Shown here in pieces: positions 23,546 through 37,941 of a DNA stretch of 64,000 nucleotides (position 1 is the first letter of the stretch; each line of letters opens with the position of its first letter). A model generated the notes under the pieces. The model did no database searches. It worked only from the letters and a program-made list of their open reading frames with translations, and was not told the DNA's origin. This DNA comes from Dipteronia dyeriana (taxonomy: Eukaryota; Streptophyta; Magnoliopsida; Sapindales; Sapindaceae). The stretch spans positions 15,394,098 through 15,458,097 of the forward strand of contig CM065297.1 of assembly GCA_032871835.1 (NCBI GenBank). The letters run 5' to 3'. A program made the translations under genes and the position numbers.

Positions 23546-25775
23546 ATGGAGAAAATTGCCAACGGTGTTCACCATAATGGTAATTTGTGTACTAAGGGTG
23601 GTGATCAAAAGCACGCTCAGGACCCCCTCAATTGGGGTGCCATGGCAGAGACTCTCAAGGGAAGTCATTTGGATGAAGTGAAACGGATGGTCGAGGAGTT
23701 CAGGAAGCCGGTGGTGAAAATCGGTGGCCAGACGTTGACGATATCTCAGGTGGCAGCTATTGCCGTGAGTGAGTCAGCTGTCAAGGTGGAGCTGTCGGAG
23801 TCCGCCAGGGAAGGCGTCAAGGCTAGCAGCGACTGGGTCATGAACAGCATGAATAATGGAACCGATAGTTATGGTGTCACTACTGGTTTTGGTGCCACTT
23901 CTCATAGAAGAACCAACAAAGGCGCTGCTCTTCAGACAGAGCTCATTAGGTAATTAAACCAATTCATCAACTGATCTGTTTTTTTTTTTTTTTTTTAGCA
24001 AAATAGAAGCTGACTGTTGTTTTCTTTGCAGATTCTTGAATGCTGGAGTGTTTGGCAATGGAACAGAGTCGTGTCATACTCTGCCTCACTCGACTACAAG
24101 AGCAGCTATGCTTGTCAGGATCAACACCCTCCTGCAGGGATACTCTGGGATCAGATTTGAGATTTTGGAATCAATCACCAAGCTTCTCAATCACAACATC
24201 ACTCCATGTTTGCCACTTCGTGGAACAATCACTGCTTCTGGTGATTTGGTTCCTCTGTCCTACATTGCTGGATTGTTGACCGGAAGGCCAAATTCGAAGG
24301 CCACCGGGCCTAATGGAGAGATCATGGATGCTACAGAAGCCAGTGAACGGGCTGGTTTTGGGTTCTTTGAATTGCAGCCTAAAGAAGGTCTTGCTCTTGT
24401 GAATGGGACAGCTGTGGGTTCTGGTTTGGCTTCTATGGTTCTTTTTGAGACCAACGTTCTTGTTGTGTTAGCAGAAGTTTTATCAGCGATTTTCGCGGAA
24501 GTTATGCAAGGAAAACCTGAATTCACTGACCATTTGACACATAAATTGAAGCACCATCCCGGACAGATTGAAGCTGCAGCTATAATGGAACACATTTTGG
24601 ATGGAAGTGCTTACATGAAAGCAGCTAAGAAATTACATGAAGTGGATCCTCTCCAGAAGCCGAAACAGGATCGTTATGCTCTCAGGACTTCACCACAATG
24701 GCTCGGACCACAAATTGAAGTGATCAGATATTCGACAAAATCAATCGAGAGAGAGATCAACTCCGTGAATGACAACCCTTTGATTGATGTTTCCAGGAAC
24801 AAGGCCATACATGGTGGTAACTTCCAGGGTACTCCAATTGGTGTCTCGATGGACAACACTCGTTTGGCTATTGCCGCGATAGGGAAACTCATGTTTGCTC
24901 AATTTTCTGAGCTTGTTAATGATTTTTACAACAATGGGTTGCCATCAAATCTCTCTGGTGGCAGGAATCCAAGCTTGGATTATGGTTTCAAAGGAGCTGA
25001 AATTGCAATGGCTTCTTATTGTTCTGAGCTACAGTATCTTGCAAATCCTGTCACAAGCCATGTCCAAAGTGCTGAGCAACACAACCAGGATGTCAACTCC
25101 TTGGGACTAATCTCTTCAAGAAAAACTGAAGAAGCTGTTGATATCTTGAAGCTCATGTCTTCAACATTCTTGGTAGCACTCTGTCAAGCAATTGATTTGA
25201 GGCATTTGGAGGAGAATCTGAGGAGCGCAGTGAAGAACACCGTTAGCCAAGTAGCTAAGAAAGTACTAACTGTCGGTGTCAATGGAGAACTTCACCCATC
25301 AAGATTCTGCGAGAAGGATTTGCTCAAAGTGGTCGATCGTGAATACGTGTTTGCATACATTGATGACCCTTGCAGTGCTACATATCCATTGATGCAAAAG
25401 CTGAGGCAAGTAATTGTTGAGCATGCACTTGTCAATGGTGAGAATGAGAAGAATGTGAGCTCTTCAATCTTCCAAAAGGTCGGAGCTTTCGAGGAGGAAC
25501 TCAAGGCCGTGTTGCCTAAAGAAGTTGAGAATGCTAGAGAGGTGTATGAGAATGGAAATTCAGCAATTCCTAACAAGATCAAAGAATGCAGATCTTACCC
25601 ACTTTACAAGTTTGTGAGGGAGGAGCTTGGAACAGGATTGCTGACCGGAGAAATGGCTTTGTCTCCAGGCGAAGAGTTCGACAAAGTGTTCACTGCTATG
25701 TGCCAAGGGAAGATCATTGATCCAATGCTGGATTGTCTCGGTGACTGGAATGGTGCTCCTCTTCCAATCTGTTAA
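23546..25775 (+). CDS. PAL: Phenylalanine ammonia-lyase
   Basis: PAL deaminates L-phenylalanine to trans-cinnamate and ammonium, the entry step of the phenylpropanoid pathway, as a cytosolic tetramer. There are two exons: 23546-23949 and 24032-25775. An 82-bp intron (GT...AG) splits an Arg codon at the position conserved in plant PAL genes. The joined frame encodes 715 residues, the usual length. Visible features are catalytic Tyr109; the Ala-Ser-Gly triad at 203-205 that cyclizes to the MIO cofactor; Q347/Y350/R353 in [15 protein letters not shown] at 484-491; and the C-terminus [11 protein letters not shown]. The selectivity pair is Phe136-Leu137, indicating PAL rather than a Tyr-using enzyme. 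MYB-type AC elements and a TATA box lie upstream. Intact and under evident constraint. Confidence 0.98.
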
Positions 25776-26870
25776 AAATTTGCATTTTTTTTTTGTGTGA
25801 TTGTTTTCATCCCCCTTTGTGTTACAGTTGAAGGGGTCTTCTTCCTTGTGATTAGCTGATATAAATCCATCTGTGATGCTTGTCCTTAGTTTCCATCTTT
25901 TATGTCCCTTAATTTACTGCTCTTCAATCCCTGAAACCGTTTTCGGAAAATAGATAACAAAGAGACAAAAGAAATAGTTTTTTTTTTTTTTTCCATTAAT
26001 GTAATTTTACTGTTTTCGATTCCAATTATAGTGGTAAGTGGAAACAGGCTGCACACATAAGAACAGCATGAACATAATAAACACGCACCAACTTAATAAT
26101 AATAATGTCGAGGACCACAGAAGATTTGATCTTTAATTTCTGAAGAGAGCAATAGCCCACAGGAAGCCACTTCAATTCTTTCCTTTTTTTCTGTTGTGTG
26201 TGGCTCTTGTGAAACCACCAGAGCCAACATGAGTTTCAACTTCAACTGGACCTATATAGCTTAGTGTAACGTCATTCCAAATCTATCAGCCATTTGGGAT
26301 GAGTAATGATGGGTGGTGATTTAATGTTTTTCGACTACTTTATGTGATAAATGCCTACTAAAATTGAATGAAATTATCCAATTCTAAGTAGATTTGAGTG
26401 ACTTGACCCGATGACTTTTAAGAAATAGATGCGGTAGTTTTAACAAATGTATTACTACTTTCAACTTTAGTTATATTGTACGTTAGATTAGTTTTGAAAC
26501 TACATTTTCATCAAAAGTGTTTTGTCAAGATTTTCAAATATTAAGATTATATAATACCTCATATTTATTTATTTATTTTGAAAGATGGATTCATAATTGA
26601 TTAAAAGGATTTACTAATCACCACATATTGATAACTGCCAAAGAATCTGAAGACAAACCAGATTAATGTATATATTTTTTATCAATTCCAATCCCTTCAA
26701 CACAGTCAATGCCTCTGTAACTTCAATAGAAAAAAAAAATCTCCAATAAAAATTATATACACATAATTCCAATATAATATATATTTTTACAATTGGGAAT
26801 TAATTTTTAAAATGAAAATAATAAAGAATATCTTGAAATTCTCTTTAGGATTACTTGTGTTTTCTCCAAA
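25776..26870. other. PAL 3' UTR and PAL-IDH spacer
   Basis: The first 150 bases or so are a T-rich PAL 3' UTR. The rest is AT-rich with no recognizable gene or element. Confidence 0.5.
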
Positions 26871-26875
26871 TGTGA

Positions 26876-26896
26876 TGGGCTTTTTGTTTGGGCCCA
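26876..26896 (+). promoter_or_regulatory. Site II-type TGGGC motifs before IDH
   Basis: TGGGC at 26876 and palindromic TGGGCCCA at 26889-26896 lie about 360-380 bp upstream of the IDH ATG. TGGGCC/T (site II) motifs bind TCP factors and are enriched in promoters of nuclear genes for mitochondrial proteins, which suits this gene. Confidence 0.5.
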
Positions 26897-27256
26897 AACC
26901 AAAATCCCACCACATGTCAAGACCCGGTCCAGGTCCAGGGCCGAATCCGGATCTCGGAGATTAATCCGGAACCAGATACGTGGACAACCGGGTGCTACCA
27001 GGTTCGGACCCGTTTGGACCCGGCCAACAATGCACAATCTTATATGGAATACTAATACTGACGTGGCGTTCAATAATTGGTGGCAGATACAAGCAGGAAC
27101 TCTCTGACTTTGACTTTTGAACGAGCATTCCATTACTGATTATTCATTTATTCTCAAGAAAATCATATTATGTTTCTTCTCTTTCAAAGTCTCAAATAAT
27201 TTGCTTTTTAATTTAGGTATTAGATCGGCGGAGCAAAAACAATAATCGATCGATCA

Positions 27257-30209
<2,953 letters not shown>

Positions 30210-30567
30210 AGACTTTTTGTTTCTGTATAGGATTTGAGGTCACATTGCCTTCCAACTCGAATTGTTATCTGTGATTTTTTTCTCTAGAGCTGTATCCCAA
30301 TTTTTATCTTTTACTTTCTGAGCCTCTTTTTCTTCAAGGTGGGGAAGAAGAATAAGACCCACCCCACCGATAACTATTTAAAAAGTTTATCATACTGTTA
30401 CTGTTCCTTTTTGATAATTTATCAGCCCTCACTTCCACAAACAGATTCATAGAAAATTGGTGGGCAGTGATAACATAATTGTTGTTATAACAAGAAATAA
30501 AATCACCTTTTTATTATGTTTTACCATTCTAGACGATCGTCTATATATATATATATATATATATATA
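30210..30567. other. IDH 3' UTR and (TA)n tract
   Basis: T-rich 3' UTR after the stop, then a (TA)n microsatellite at about 30541-30567 that forms the flank of the Helitron 3' end. Confidence 0.5.
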
Positions 30568-31197
30568 CTAGTATGAGAGGCAATTGCACGTGTAAAATTT
30601 GTATTTTTTTTTAAAGTCTATTTTGTTTGAAAGAGTAGTTAAAAAACATTATATAAGAAAATAAAGTTGACATCGTAACTGTGAAAGAATAAAAGAAAAA
30701 ATTCCAAGATTAACAAGAAAACTGAACTAAAAATATTAAACATTAAATATAAGATATGTATGTATTTTTTATATAATACAAATCTATTTGTAACATATTT
30801 ACAATCAAAAACTAACTTAGAGTTCAACATTACTAACTAAGCTTTAAAGATATGTACAAACAAAAAATGCAACATTAGATGTACCTGTTTTCAGCATATT
30901 GAACTAAGCCAGACTATACTTTAGATTTTAGTTTAAAGATATTCATGATCTTAGTTTATTTCAAAACTATCAAAAAGTTGAACAATATTGTGTTTAACTT
31001 TTTCTTCTCTAGCATATTGTTGTTTCCAACTTTAGATTCGGATGATGTATTCTTTGTAGTTAGAAATGTGTGCTAAACTTTCAATATCAACCCTTTCATC
31101 CTAATGAAAACAGAAATATTAATGAGAAAATAAATATAAATAATATAAAATAAATATTGTAATTGTATATTAAAGATTATATTTCTAGTGTAACATA

Positions 31198-33001
31198 CCT
31201 ATGAAGTGTTTTCCATAAGTTGCTTTGAAGAGCAACCTAAAAATTTCTCTGCGTTCTCTCCAAATATTGTTACAGGTAACACTCCAGAGGAATCGGTGAG
31301 CTGAACTTGTACAACACATCCGTGAGTTATATAAGCACTAAGTAAATAATGAACCGTAAATAATAAACGATAGAAATTGTTAGACGATATCGATGAAACC
31401 CATACAACTTGTTCATCATATAAAAATCATAATAATCAATGGAATAATAGTGACCCTCTGATTTGTACATTTTTTATAATCATAATGTGTCAGTATACAA
31501 TATTGAAAATACTTTGGTTAAACTCTTCATATTTATATTTTGATGCATGATTATTTAGATTGATAAAATGTGTAAATGTCAAAGTCTATTATAAGAGCTA
31601 AATTTAACAGTAAAAGGAAAAAAATAACATCAATTTGATATCAATTTCATATATTGTATAATGACCGTAAAATTGAGATATTATAAATACCTTGGGATAG
31701 CTTTAGCATTTTGGCTTTTGCATTGACGACAGTAAAAATACATATCAAAGTCGGCTCCTGTCTTTTTGTAACATTTTTCACAAGCCATGTACCAAAATGT
31801 TTGATATAGATCACTCCGAAGAATTTGTGCTTTGATCCAATAGTTCAATTTCTTAAAGGTGGATAATAATATCTGTTATTTTGTTGAAAACTTAAATAAA
31901 TAAAAAAGGGTAGATATATGTGATAATAAAACAATACCATTTCAGCTGAAGTTTGCACTGTACTGATAGGAACTGTTGGTTGATTTATGGGCATTGTTGA
32001 GGCTTGTGAAAATGTAAGACAATCGTTTTAAACAAGAGTGGATTCAAGATACATTTTGTTTTCATCTCGCCTGTATAATAAACAGATAAGCGTAGGGAAA
32101 AAAATTAAATTATAAAGAATCAATAATCAGATAGGAGATAATTATTTTGTTAAAGAGTTTACCAAGTACGTAGAGCATATGTTTCAGACAGATCAGGATC
32201 TATCATGATACAAGTTGATGCTTTTGTACGTAACGAAAACTCTTTTAAAAAAATTGTTATTAAACATGAGTTTAAAAATATAAGAATGATTTAATGGGTA
32301 TAGTTGTAACTTACTGTTATAAGAGAACTTTCAAACGTATTGCGACTATTACAGGCTTTGTTGCAATATGATTTAAGATAGTAGCGTCTTCATTGTCAAC
32401 AAATTTGTCTTATAGAGTTAAGAGAAGTGGTTGTTTTTTGAAAATGAGATTTATATGAATTTATTATTTATCACCAAAAAAATAAGTTTAAATGATATTT
32501 ACTGTGGGAAGTATCAATTTTGATTTTCTACACTTACTCTTTATTGATAAGGGTTACTTCTTGAATGGAGCCTGTACCGAAAAATGTCTTTATATATCTT
32601 GTTGGTTGTACATCTATTGCCAATGCAATGATATCTGTAAAATAATGAATATAAATGTTAGAAATTTGGAATTAATGAAAATTGGATAATATAAGAATGA
32701 ATAGTTATGTTAGTATCTTACCAACTTGAGCAAAAGTATCGGTGTAAGTGTCTAAAAGGCTGAAAGGAACAAAAGAGAATTATGGTGTATTTTTTGACGT
32801 GCTCGCAACATCTTCTTTTTCAATTTCTTCAACCATTGTTCAGCTATCAAAAATCCATTGGTATTCATTCTGCACAACTCTATGATCAGGCGAGATAGGT
32901 CTAATACTTGCATTTGTGATATAATACTTCTTAAATACTATTAATGTGTCTTCAAATGCGTGTATGTTTTTGTCAAAGATGGTTGCCTGAATTCTTGTTC
33001 C
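31198..33001 (-). pseudogene. RPA70-like single-strand DNA-binding protein of Helitron
   Basis: Exon-like pieces on the minus strand follow replication protein A large-subunit order. They are an OB-fold piece starting GTRIQATIFDKN (33001-32724); a second OB piece with FFGTGSIQEVTLINKE (about 32632-32536); DNEDATILNHIATKPVIVAI (about 32430-32315); RTKASTCIMIDPDLSETYALR (about 32240-32160); a zinc ribbon with ACEKCYKK and YCRQCKS (about 31860-31690); and an end piece QLTDSSGVLPVTIFGENAEK (31320-31198). GT/AG borders fit introns, for example a donor at about 32724. An in-frame TGA after IFDS, where Arg is expected, and the missing first exon mark decay. In Helitrons this protein probably binds single-stranded DNA during rolling-circle transposition. 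Confidence 0.8.
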
Positions 33002-33125
33002 CTGCGAAAAGATGGAAAATGATATTAAAATACATATTGAAACTCAGCTAGTTGTTGAATTAATGTAAAATATGCGAATAGTACAAACTCTTAAAAACAA
33101 CCCAATTTAATGATTAATTTATAAT

Positions 33126-33326
33126 GAGTTCACTTTTGCTCACCCCCTTGAGGGTGGGTGTGTATTACCCCCCCTCATGCATGGATGACATGTGTCCAGT
33201 ATGGGTAAATTTGTCCCAAAAGATGACAGTGTTTGGACAAATTTATCCCCTCTATGGACACATGTCATTCATGCAAGAGGGGAGGTAATGCTCACCCACT
33301 TTGAGGGTGTGAGCAAAAATGGACTC
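33126..33326. mobile_element. 201-bp inverted-repeat element with 10-bp TSD
   Basis: Nearly the whole element is an imperfect hairpin. The left arm GAGTTCACTTTTGCTCACCC pairs with a right arm that reads, reverse-complemented, GAGTCCATTTTTGCTCACAC, and the match runs about 90 bp into a short centre around GGACAAATT. It is flanked by perfect AATTTATAAT at 33116-33125 and 33327-33336. The duplication length is 8 to 10 bp depending on where the ends are set, pointing to a MULE- or hAT-type MITE. It sits upstream of the RPA exons. Confidence 0.88.
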
Positions 33327-33339
33327 AATTTATAATTGA

Positions 33340-34385
33340 CAAAAAATATTAATAAGTAAATAAAATTAATAACATATCTTGTATTTTGTAAGCTAAGAAA
33401 TTTATTTTTAATTAAAGTACGAGATAATTGAAAACTAAAATACGAAGCTTAATGAATCAAAATATGATCAAAGATAATCAAAGCTTTCAACAAACTGAAA
33501 GTAAAGTAGTTATGGTTATCACAAATGATTAATGATACAATAGTGTATCGTTAATTAAGAAGAAGATGAAGATTTAGCGAGTATTAGAGGAAAAATAAAT
33601 AAATGAAAAGTATCAAATGTGACTGATAAAATTTGATATAATAAAGAAGAAGATGATAGGATCTGAAGTGATAAGATTTTTGATAAAAGTAAAAAAAAAA
33701 AAAAAGAGGTCCACACAAATTAATGGTAGGTGTCTATATGATATCTAGTGTGCACCTAAACCCAAAAAATATAAATTTACAAATTTAAAAAGAAAATATT
33801 TATAAATTAGGACTATTTTTAGAAATACAAAATGAGTACAAAATGAGAGGTTTGAAATGATTAGAAATTAGGCATAAAGATGGTAATGAATAAGTAATGA
33901 ATTATTAAATATGTATAATGTATCTGAGTATCAACTAATATGAGATGTTGATATTTGGAAGTATTTTGTTGTGCTTTTCTTGGCATACTCTTTTCAGCTA
34001 CGAACACTATTGCTATCCATTTTTTGGTTTAGGACGTATGGATAGCAATAGTGTTTTGTTGTGCTTTTCCTGAATAAACTTTGTTTGAGTGGACATATTT
34101 AATACCTGTTTAGAGACAATATATAAATAAAATAATTACGATCATAAATTCTAAATAGCATGAAATTGTTAAAAAAAAAGAAAGAATATAAGGATCAAAT
34201 AAGTAATACCTATTGAAAAGAGAATGTTTAACTATTCATATATATTATTCATGTGATATCAATATGTATGAATCGTATCAATATTTTGATAGATTAAGAT
34301 GTTTTCGTTTTACACAAAGCATCAATAATTGAGTAGTACCAACTGAGAATAGAACATTAAACGTTTATTTATATTCAACTACGTA
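33340..34385. other. Inter-gene region of Helitron
   Basis: No coding similarity was found apart from the hairpin listed separately; A-rich DNA with a poly-A run near 33690. Confidence 0.4.
34003..34055. repeat. Perfect 18-bp stem-loop
   Basis: AACACTATTGCTATCCAT (34003-34020), a 17-base spacer, then its exact reverse complement (34038-34055). Direct repeats GTTGTGCTTTTC flank it on both sides (about 33968 and 34059). Confidence 0.85.
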
Positions 34386-36115
34386 CTAATCATTTGATAG
34401 TGATCTACTTAAGTTTAATATATCATGGTAAACAATGTTTTGAGTGTTTTTGTAGTCAAGTAGATCATTATGAGTAGGTCGAATCAACATTTTAATAGAT
34501 TGCGATGTTTTTGCTCCAGACAAAGCAACATATAGTTGACCATGTGAGAATACAGGCTCAGGTAAATATATTCCGATGTAGTCTAAAGTTTGACGCTGAG
34601 CTTTGTTTATTGTCATAACAAAACTAAGTCTTATAGGAAATTGAGTTATTTTAAATGAGAATCCATTTTTTTGCCTTCAATAGGAATAAATGGAATTCTC
34701 GATAAAAAAACTCTTTTTCCTTGATAATGACCATTAACTATCTATGTATCAATTAAGTTTGGGCTAAATCTACGACAAATTAATCTTGTACAATTACATA
34801 ATCCTTCAGAAGGATTAATATTTCTTAGTAATATTATCGGACAATTTTCCTTAAGCACTAATTGATGAGGAGGAAATCCACTTAGTGTGAAACTATTTAA
34901 AAAGTCTTCTTGAATGGCTTGTTCGCTTTTGTCTATAGTTTCATCAAAGCTATAGTATGTAATAGCATCACCAGGAAATTGTTCAATTAGTAAATTATTG
35001 ATATCATTAACATAATCATTTTTTGGAGTTAAGATTGCTCGGTTAGTCATTGTATCTATGTTTTTAAAGTAATCATTTTAATTTGGAAATACAATATCTA
35101 TTAAAGCTTTTAACGACATGTCATCTTCATTATATGTAATAATCATAGATGTAGGTATTTTTATTTTTTCACTATCAGTGATCGGTTCTTTTCCATCACC
35201 TATTGCTAGTCGATGAGACATAGGTGCTTCATCCCAAATTATTAACTTTGCATGTTGTATCAATTTTGCTAGACCAGATTGTTTACTAATACTACATGCC
35301 ATATTTTTTTCAACACCAAGAGGAATCTTAAATCTGGAATGCGTTGTTCGACTTCCAAGCAACACAGATGCAACTACACCGGATGATGTTGTAGCAAGAG
35401 CAATCATACCTTTTGATATAAGTTTTGCTAGAATAGCTTTATATAAATATGTTTTACCTGTTCCTCCTGACCTATCAATAAAAAAAGATACCGATTGTTA
35501 CGTGAAAACTTTCTCTAATATTCTATCGTATGCATACTTTTGTTTAGAGTTCAATGATAGTTTTAAGGAAAGATCATATTCAGAAACACTTATATCTAAT
35601 TCATCAATTATTTCCTTTATGCATTATTCATCTTCGTTTAATATAATATCATAGTCAACTAAGTGATAATCGTTGATGTTATTACCCATCGATTCGACAG
35701 CAAAGCGAATATGCTTTAATACATCCAATTGTGCATTGAAAAAATTTAAACCGAACGATGATAATCTTCAGACACAGAGACTTCAAATTTCTTCCATAGG
35801 TTTCTAGGATTAGCGGGTCTACAATAGACTAAGATGGTGGCAAACAACCGTCGAAAAGTATAAGGCATTTGGTATATGCTAGCCTCTTGTAAACATTCTT
35901 CTAAGGTATTATCTGAATATAATAATCCATACAAGCGAGCTGACTCCCAAAATGATCCACCCTTTACATCATTACAAATTTTCAAATCGTCGAATGATAT
36001 TTGCACCTTTTATGTGATTTAGTAGCAACCTTAAATAATATCTTTCATCTTCTGTTGGGTGTGCAGTCACAATTCTACTAATAACATTACCTCTCTTTCT
36101 TGTTGTCCAAATATT
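34386..36115 (-). pseudogene. PIF1-like Helitron helicase, N-truncated and frameshifted
   Basis: Minus-strand segments in changing frames match the helicase half of a RepHel protein: a pre-helicase region (about 36115-35746, with HPTEDERYYLRLLLNHIK); Walker A GGTGKTYLY (about 35470-35440); Walker B LIIWDEAP (about 35235); NRAILTPKN and the fold after it (35050-34742); and the terminal motif MTINKAQRQTLD then PEPVFSHGQLYVALS (34616-34386). The enzyme would unwind DNA 5' to 3' during rolling-circle transposition. An in-frame stop lies just before the IDRSGGTGKT block and there are several frameshifts. The Rep nuclease domain is absent. Confidence 0.87.
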
Positions 36116-36290
36116 TTTTTTTTATATAAAAAAAATAAGCTTTTCTTGATTTTGAAAAAAGTAAGCCTTTTAAATTATTTTTTCTTATGATCATTTAATT
36201 AAAAAGTTAGTCAATTTTGAAGTGATTAAGTAAAATTTCACAATTTCTATAGATCTCATAAATTAATTAAACCTTCAAAACTATTATATA

Positions 36291-37933
36291 CAGGGATGGA
36301 CCCACGTAAAGTTAAGAAAAAAAAATTGATTCTATGACCTAGTTTGACATTGTATCCCCAGCTGCTTTTGAGACCAAAAGTGATTCCGGACCAAAGACAT
36401 GGTATTTGGTAAAATCGCGGAGAAGTGCTTTTGGTCACTTTTAGCTTCTCCCAACTGAGTTTTTGAGAATCTACAAATACATACTTTTGGATTTTGGCTT
36501 CTGATTTTATGAAACGCACTACAATGATATTAAATGAAATTTTACTAACTTTCCAACTTTATTTTTACCTTTAACGAAATTTACAAAAAAAAAAATTAGG
36601 CTTATTTCTCTGTACAAAAAAATTGTTGTCATAACTGTACAAAAAAAAATGGAACTAATTAATTCAATAAAGTAGAATAAAAAAGAAATAAAGAAAAAAG
36701 TACAATAAAAAAAAGAAATAAAGAAATTGGGCTAATTAATTCAATAACGTATAATAAAAAATGAGGCTAATTAATTCAATAAAGTACCATAATTATATAA
36801 TACTTAACACTAAATACAAATAAACAAGAAAAATGTAAAGTATAACACATTAGTACCATTTAGATGTCTATATCATTTTCATAATTTTACACACTCACAA
36901 CACTTTTTACTTTAGTTTACCAAACACATCGAAATTGTTTTTAGTTTTCACAACACTTTTGAAAATCAGTTTACCAAATACTCAGCTGATTTTTTCCACA
37001 ACAATTCCAAAAATAATTCCCCCCACATCAATTGTAAAAGCACTTCTCCCTACAGCACTTCTCCCTACAGCACAACAATACCAAACTGGGCATATGTTTA
37101 GTGTATATATACATGCTTTTTAAGAATTGTTGCAAAAGATTACTTTTAGTATGGTCAGTAATGGATCCATCTTATTGCATATAGAGTGCTTAGTTCAAGT
37201 TCCATTTTGGTATTATTCAGTTCAATTTTTTCTTCTAATATTTTATATTTTATTTATTTTACTATATTTTTCGATTCATTTTCTCTATTATGTTGTTGTC
37301 AATTTCTTAATTATCATTAATTTATATTTACTTAACTCGGTTTTATTTTATATTAAATTATATATTATTATTTACGATTTTTACTATTTATAACAGCTTT
37401 AATTTGACATGATTAACACATCTAATCAATAAATTCTTAAATTTCATATTTTACTTTATCGGATTAAAATAGTCAATCTATTATTGTGGTTCATTTTATT
37501 TTATCCTTAGTATTTTTCTTTATTTTGTAGTTTTTATTCATTTACAATAATAAATTAATAATTTACCAATAATTTGAACAATAAATTTTTTAAAAACATA
37601 TTCAGTAATAGTTATTAATAAATTATCTTTGTATAAATTAAATTGAATTCTATATAAGTAAAAATAAAATTTCTTATTATAAATTCGATTGTAATTTATT
37701 CTTTATTTATATTTTTTTTCTTGTATTATTTATGTTTTAATATAGTTTCTTGTTTTTATTTCTTTTTTAATGTAAGCTTATTTAATTTATTTGAGTAAGT
37801 GTTCTACTTATTTTATTTTATCTTTAAAAAACAATTTTAATATGATCTTAATTTTTCAGAATTTTTTTTCATATAATTGTGATTTTAATTTATTCAAGTT
37901 CCTTACTGATTAAAATTTCTAGGTCCACCACTG
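36291..37933. mobile_element. hAT-type non-autonomous element, 1,643 bp
   Basis: The ends CAGGGATGGACCCA (36291) and, reverse-complemented, CAGTGGTGGACCTA (to 37933) match the CAGGGGCGGA-type termini of plant hAT elements. The 8-bp flanks ATTATATA (36283-36290) and GTTATATA (37934-37941) differ at one base, a fitting target duplication. No transposase remains; a second small element is nested inside. Confidence 0.8.
36342..37092. mobile_element. Candidate MITE nested in the hAT element
   Basis: Inverted ends CCTAGTTTGACATTGT and, reverse-complemented, CCCAGTTTGGTATTGT enclose AAAAGTGCTTTTGG-like subterminal DNA typical of small hAT-related elements. No clear target duplication was found. Boundaries approximate. 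Confidence 0.5.
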
Positions 37934-37941
37934 GTTATATA

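Larger units (their letters stand above)
30568..36115 (-). mobile_element. Helitron remains with RPA and helicase genes
   Basis: On the minus strand, a PIF1-like helicase part (36115-34386) precedes an RPA70-like gene (33001-31198), the order found in autonomous plant Helitrons. A plausible 3' terminus lies at 30568-30571: minus-strand CTAG followed by T, preceded by a near-palindromic GTGCAATTGCCT that would make the small terminal hairpin. The flank is a TA tract, fitting AT-target insertion. The 5' end with the Rep (HUH) domain is not seen; coding similarity fades at about 36115. The element is split by a 201-bp insertion at 33126-33326. Confidence 0.7.

Noticed and set aside
24260..25582. 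Minus-strand frames of 111, 72 and 96 residues under PAL
   Set aside because: They are shadows of the constrained PAL coding strand.
37127..37393. 88-residue hydrophobic frame
   Set aside because: T-rich DNA gives Phe/Leu/Ile runs by composition; it lies inside the hAT element with no start context or domain.
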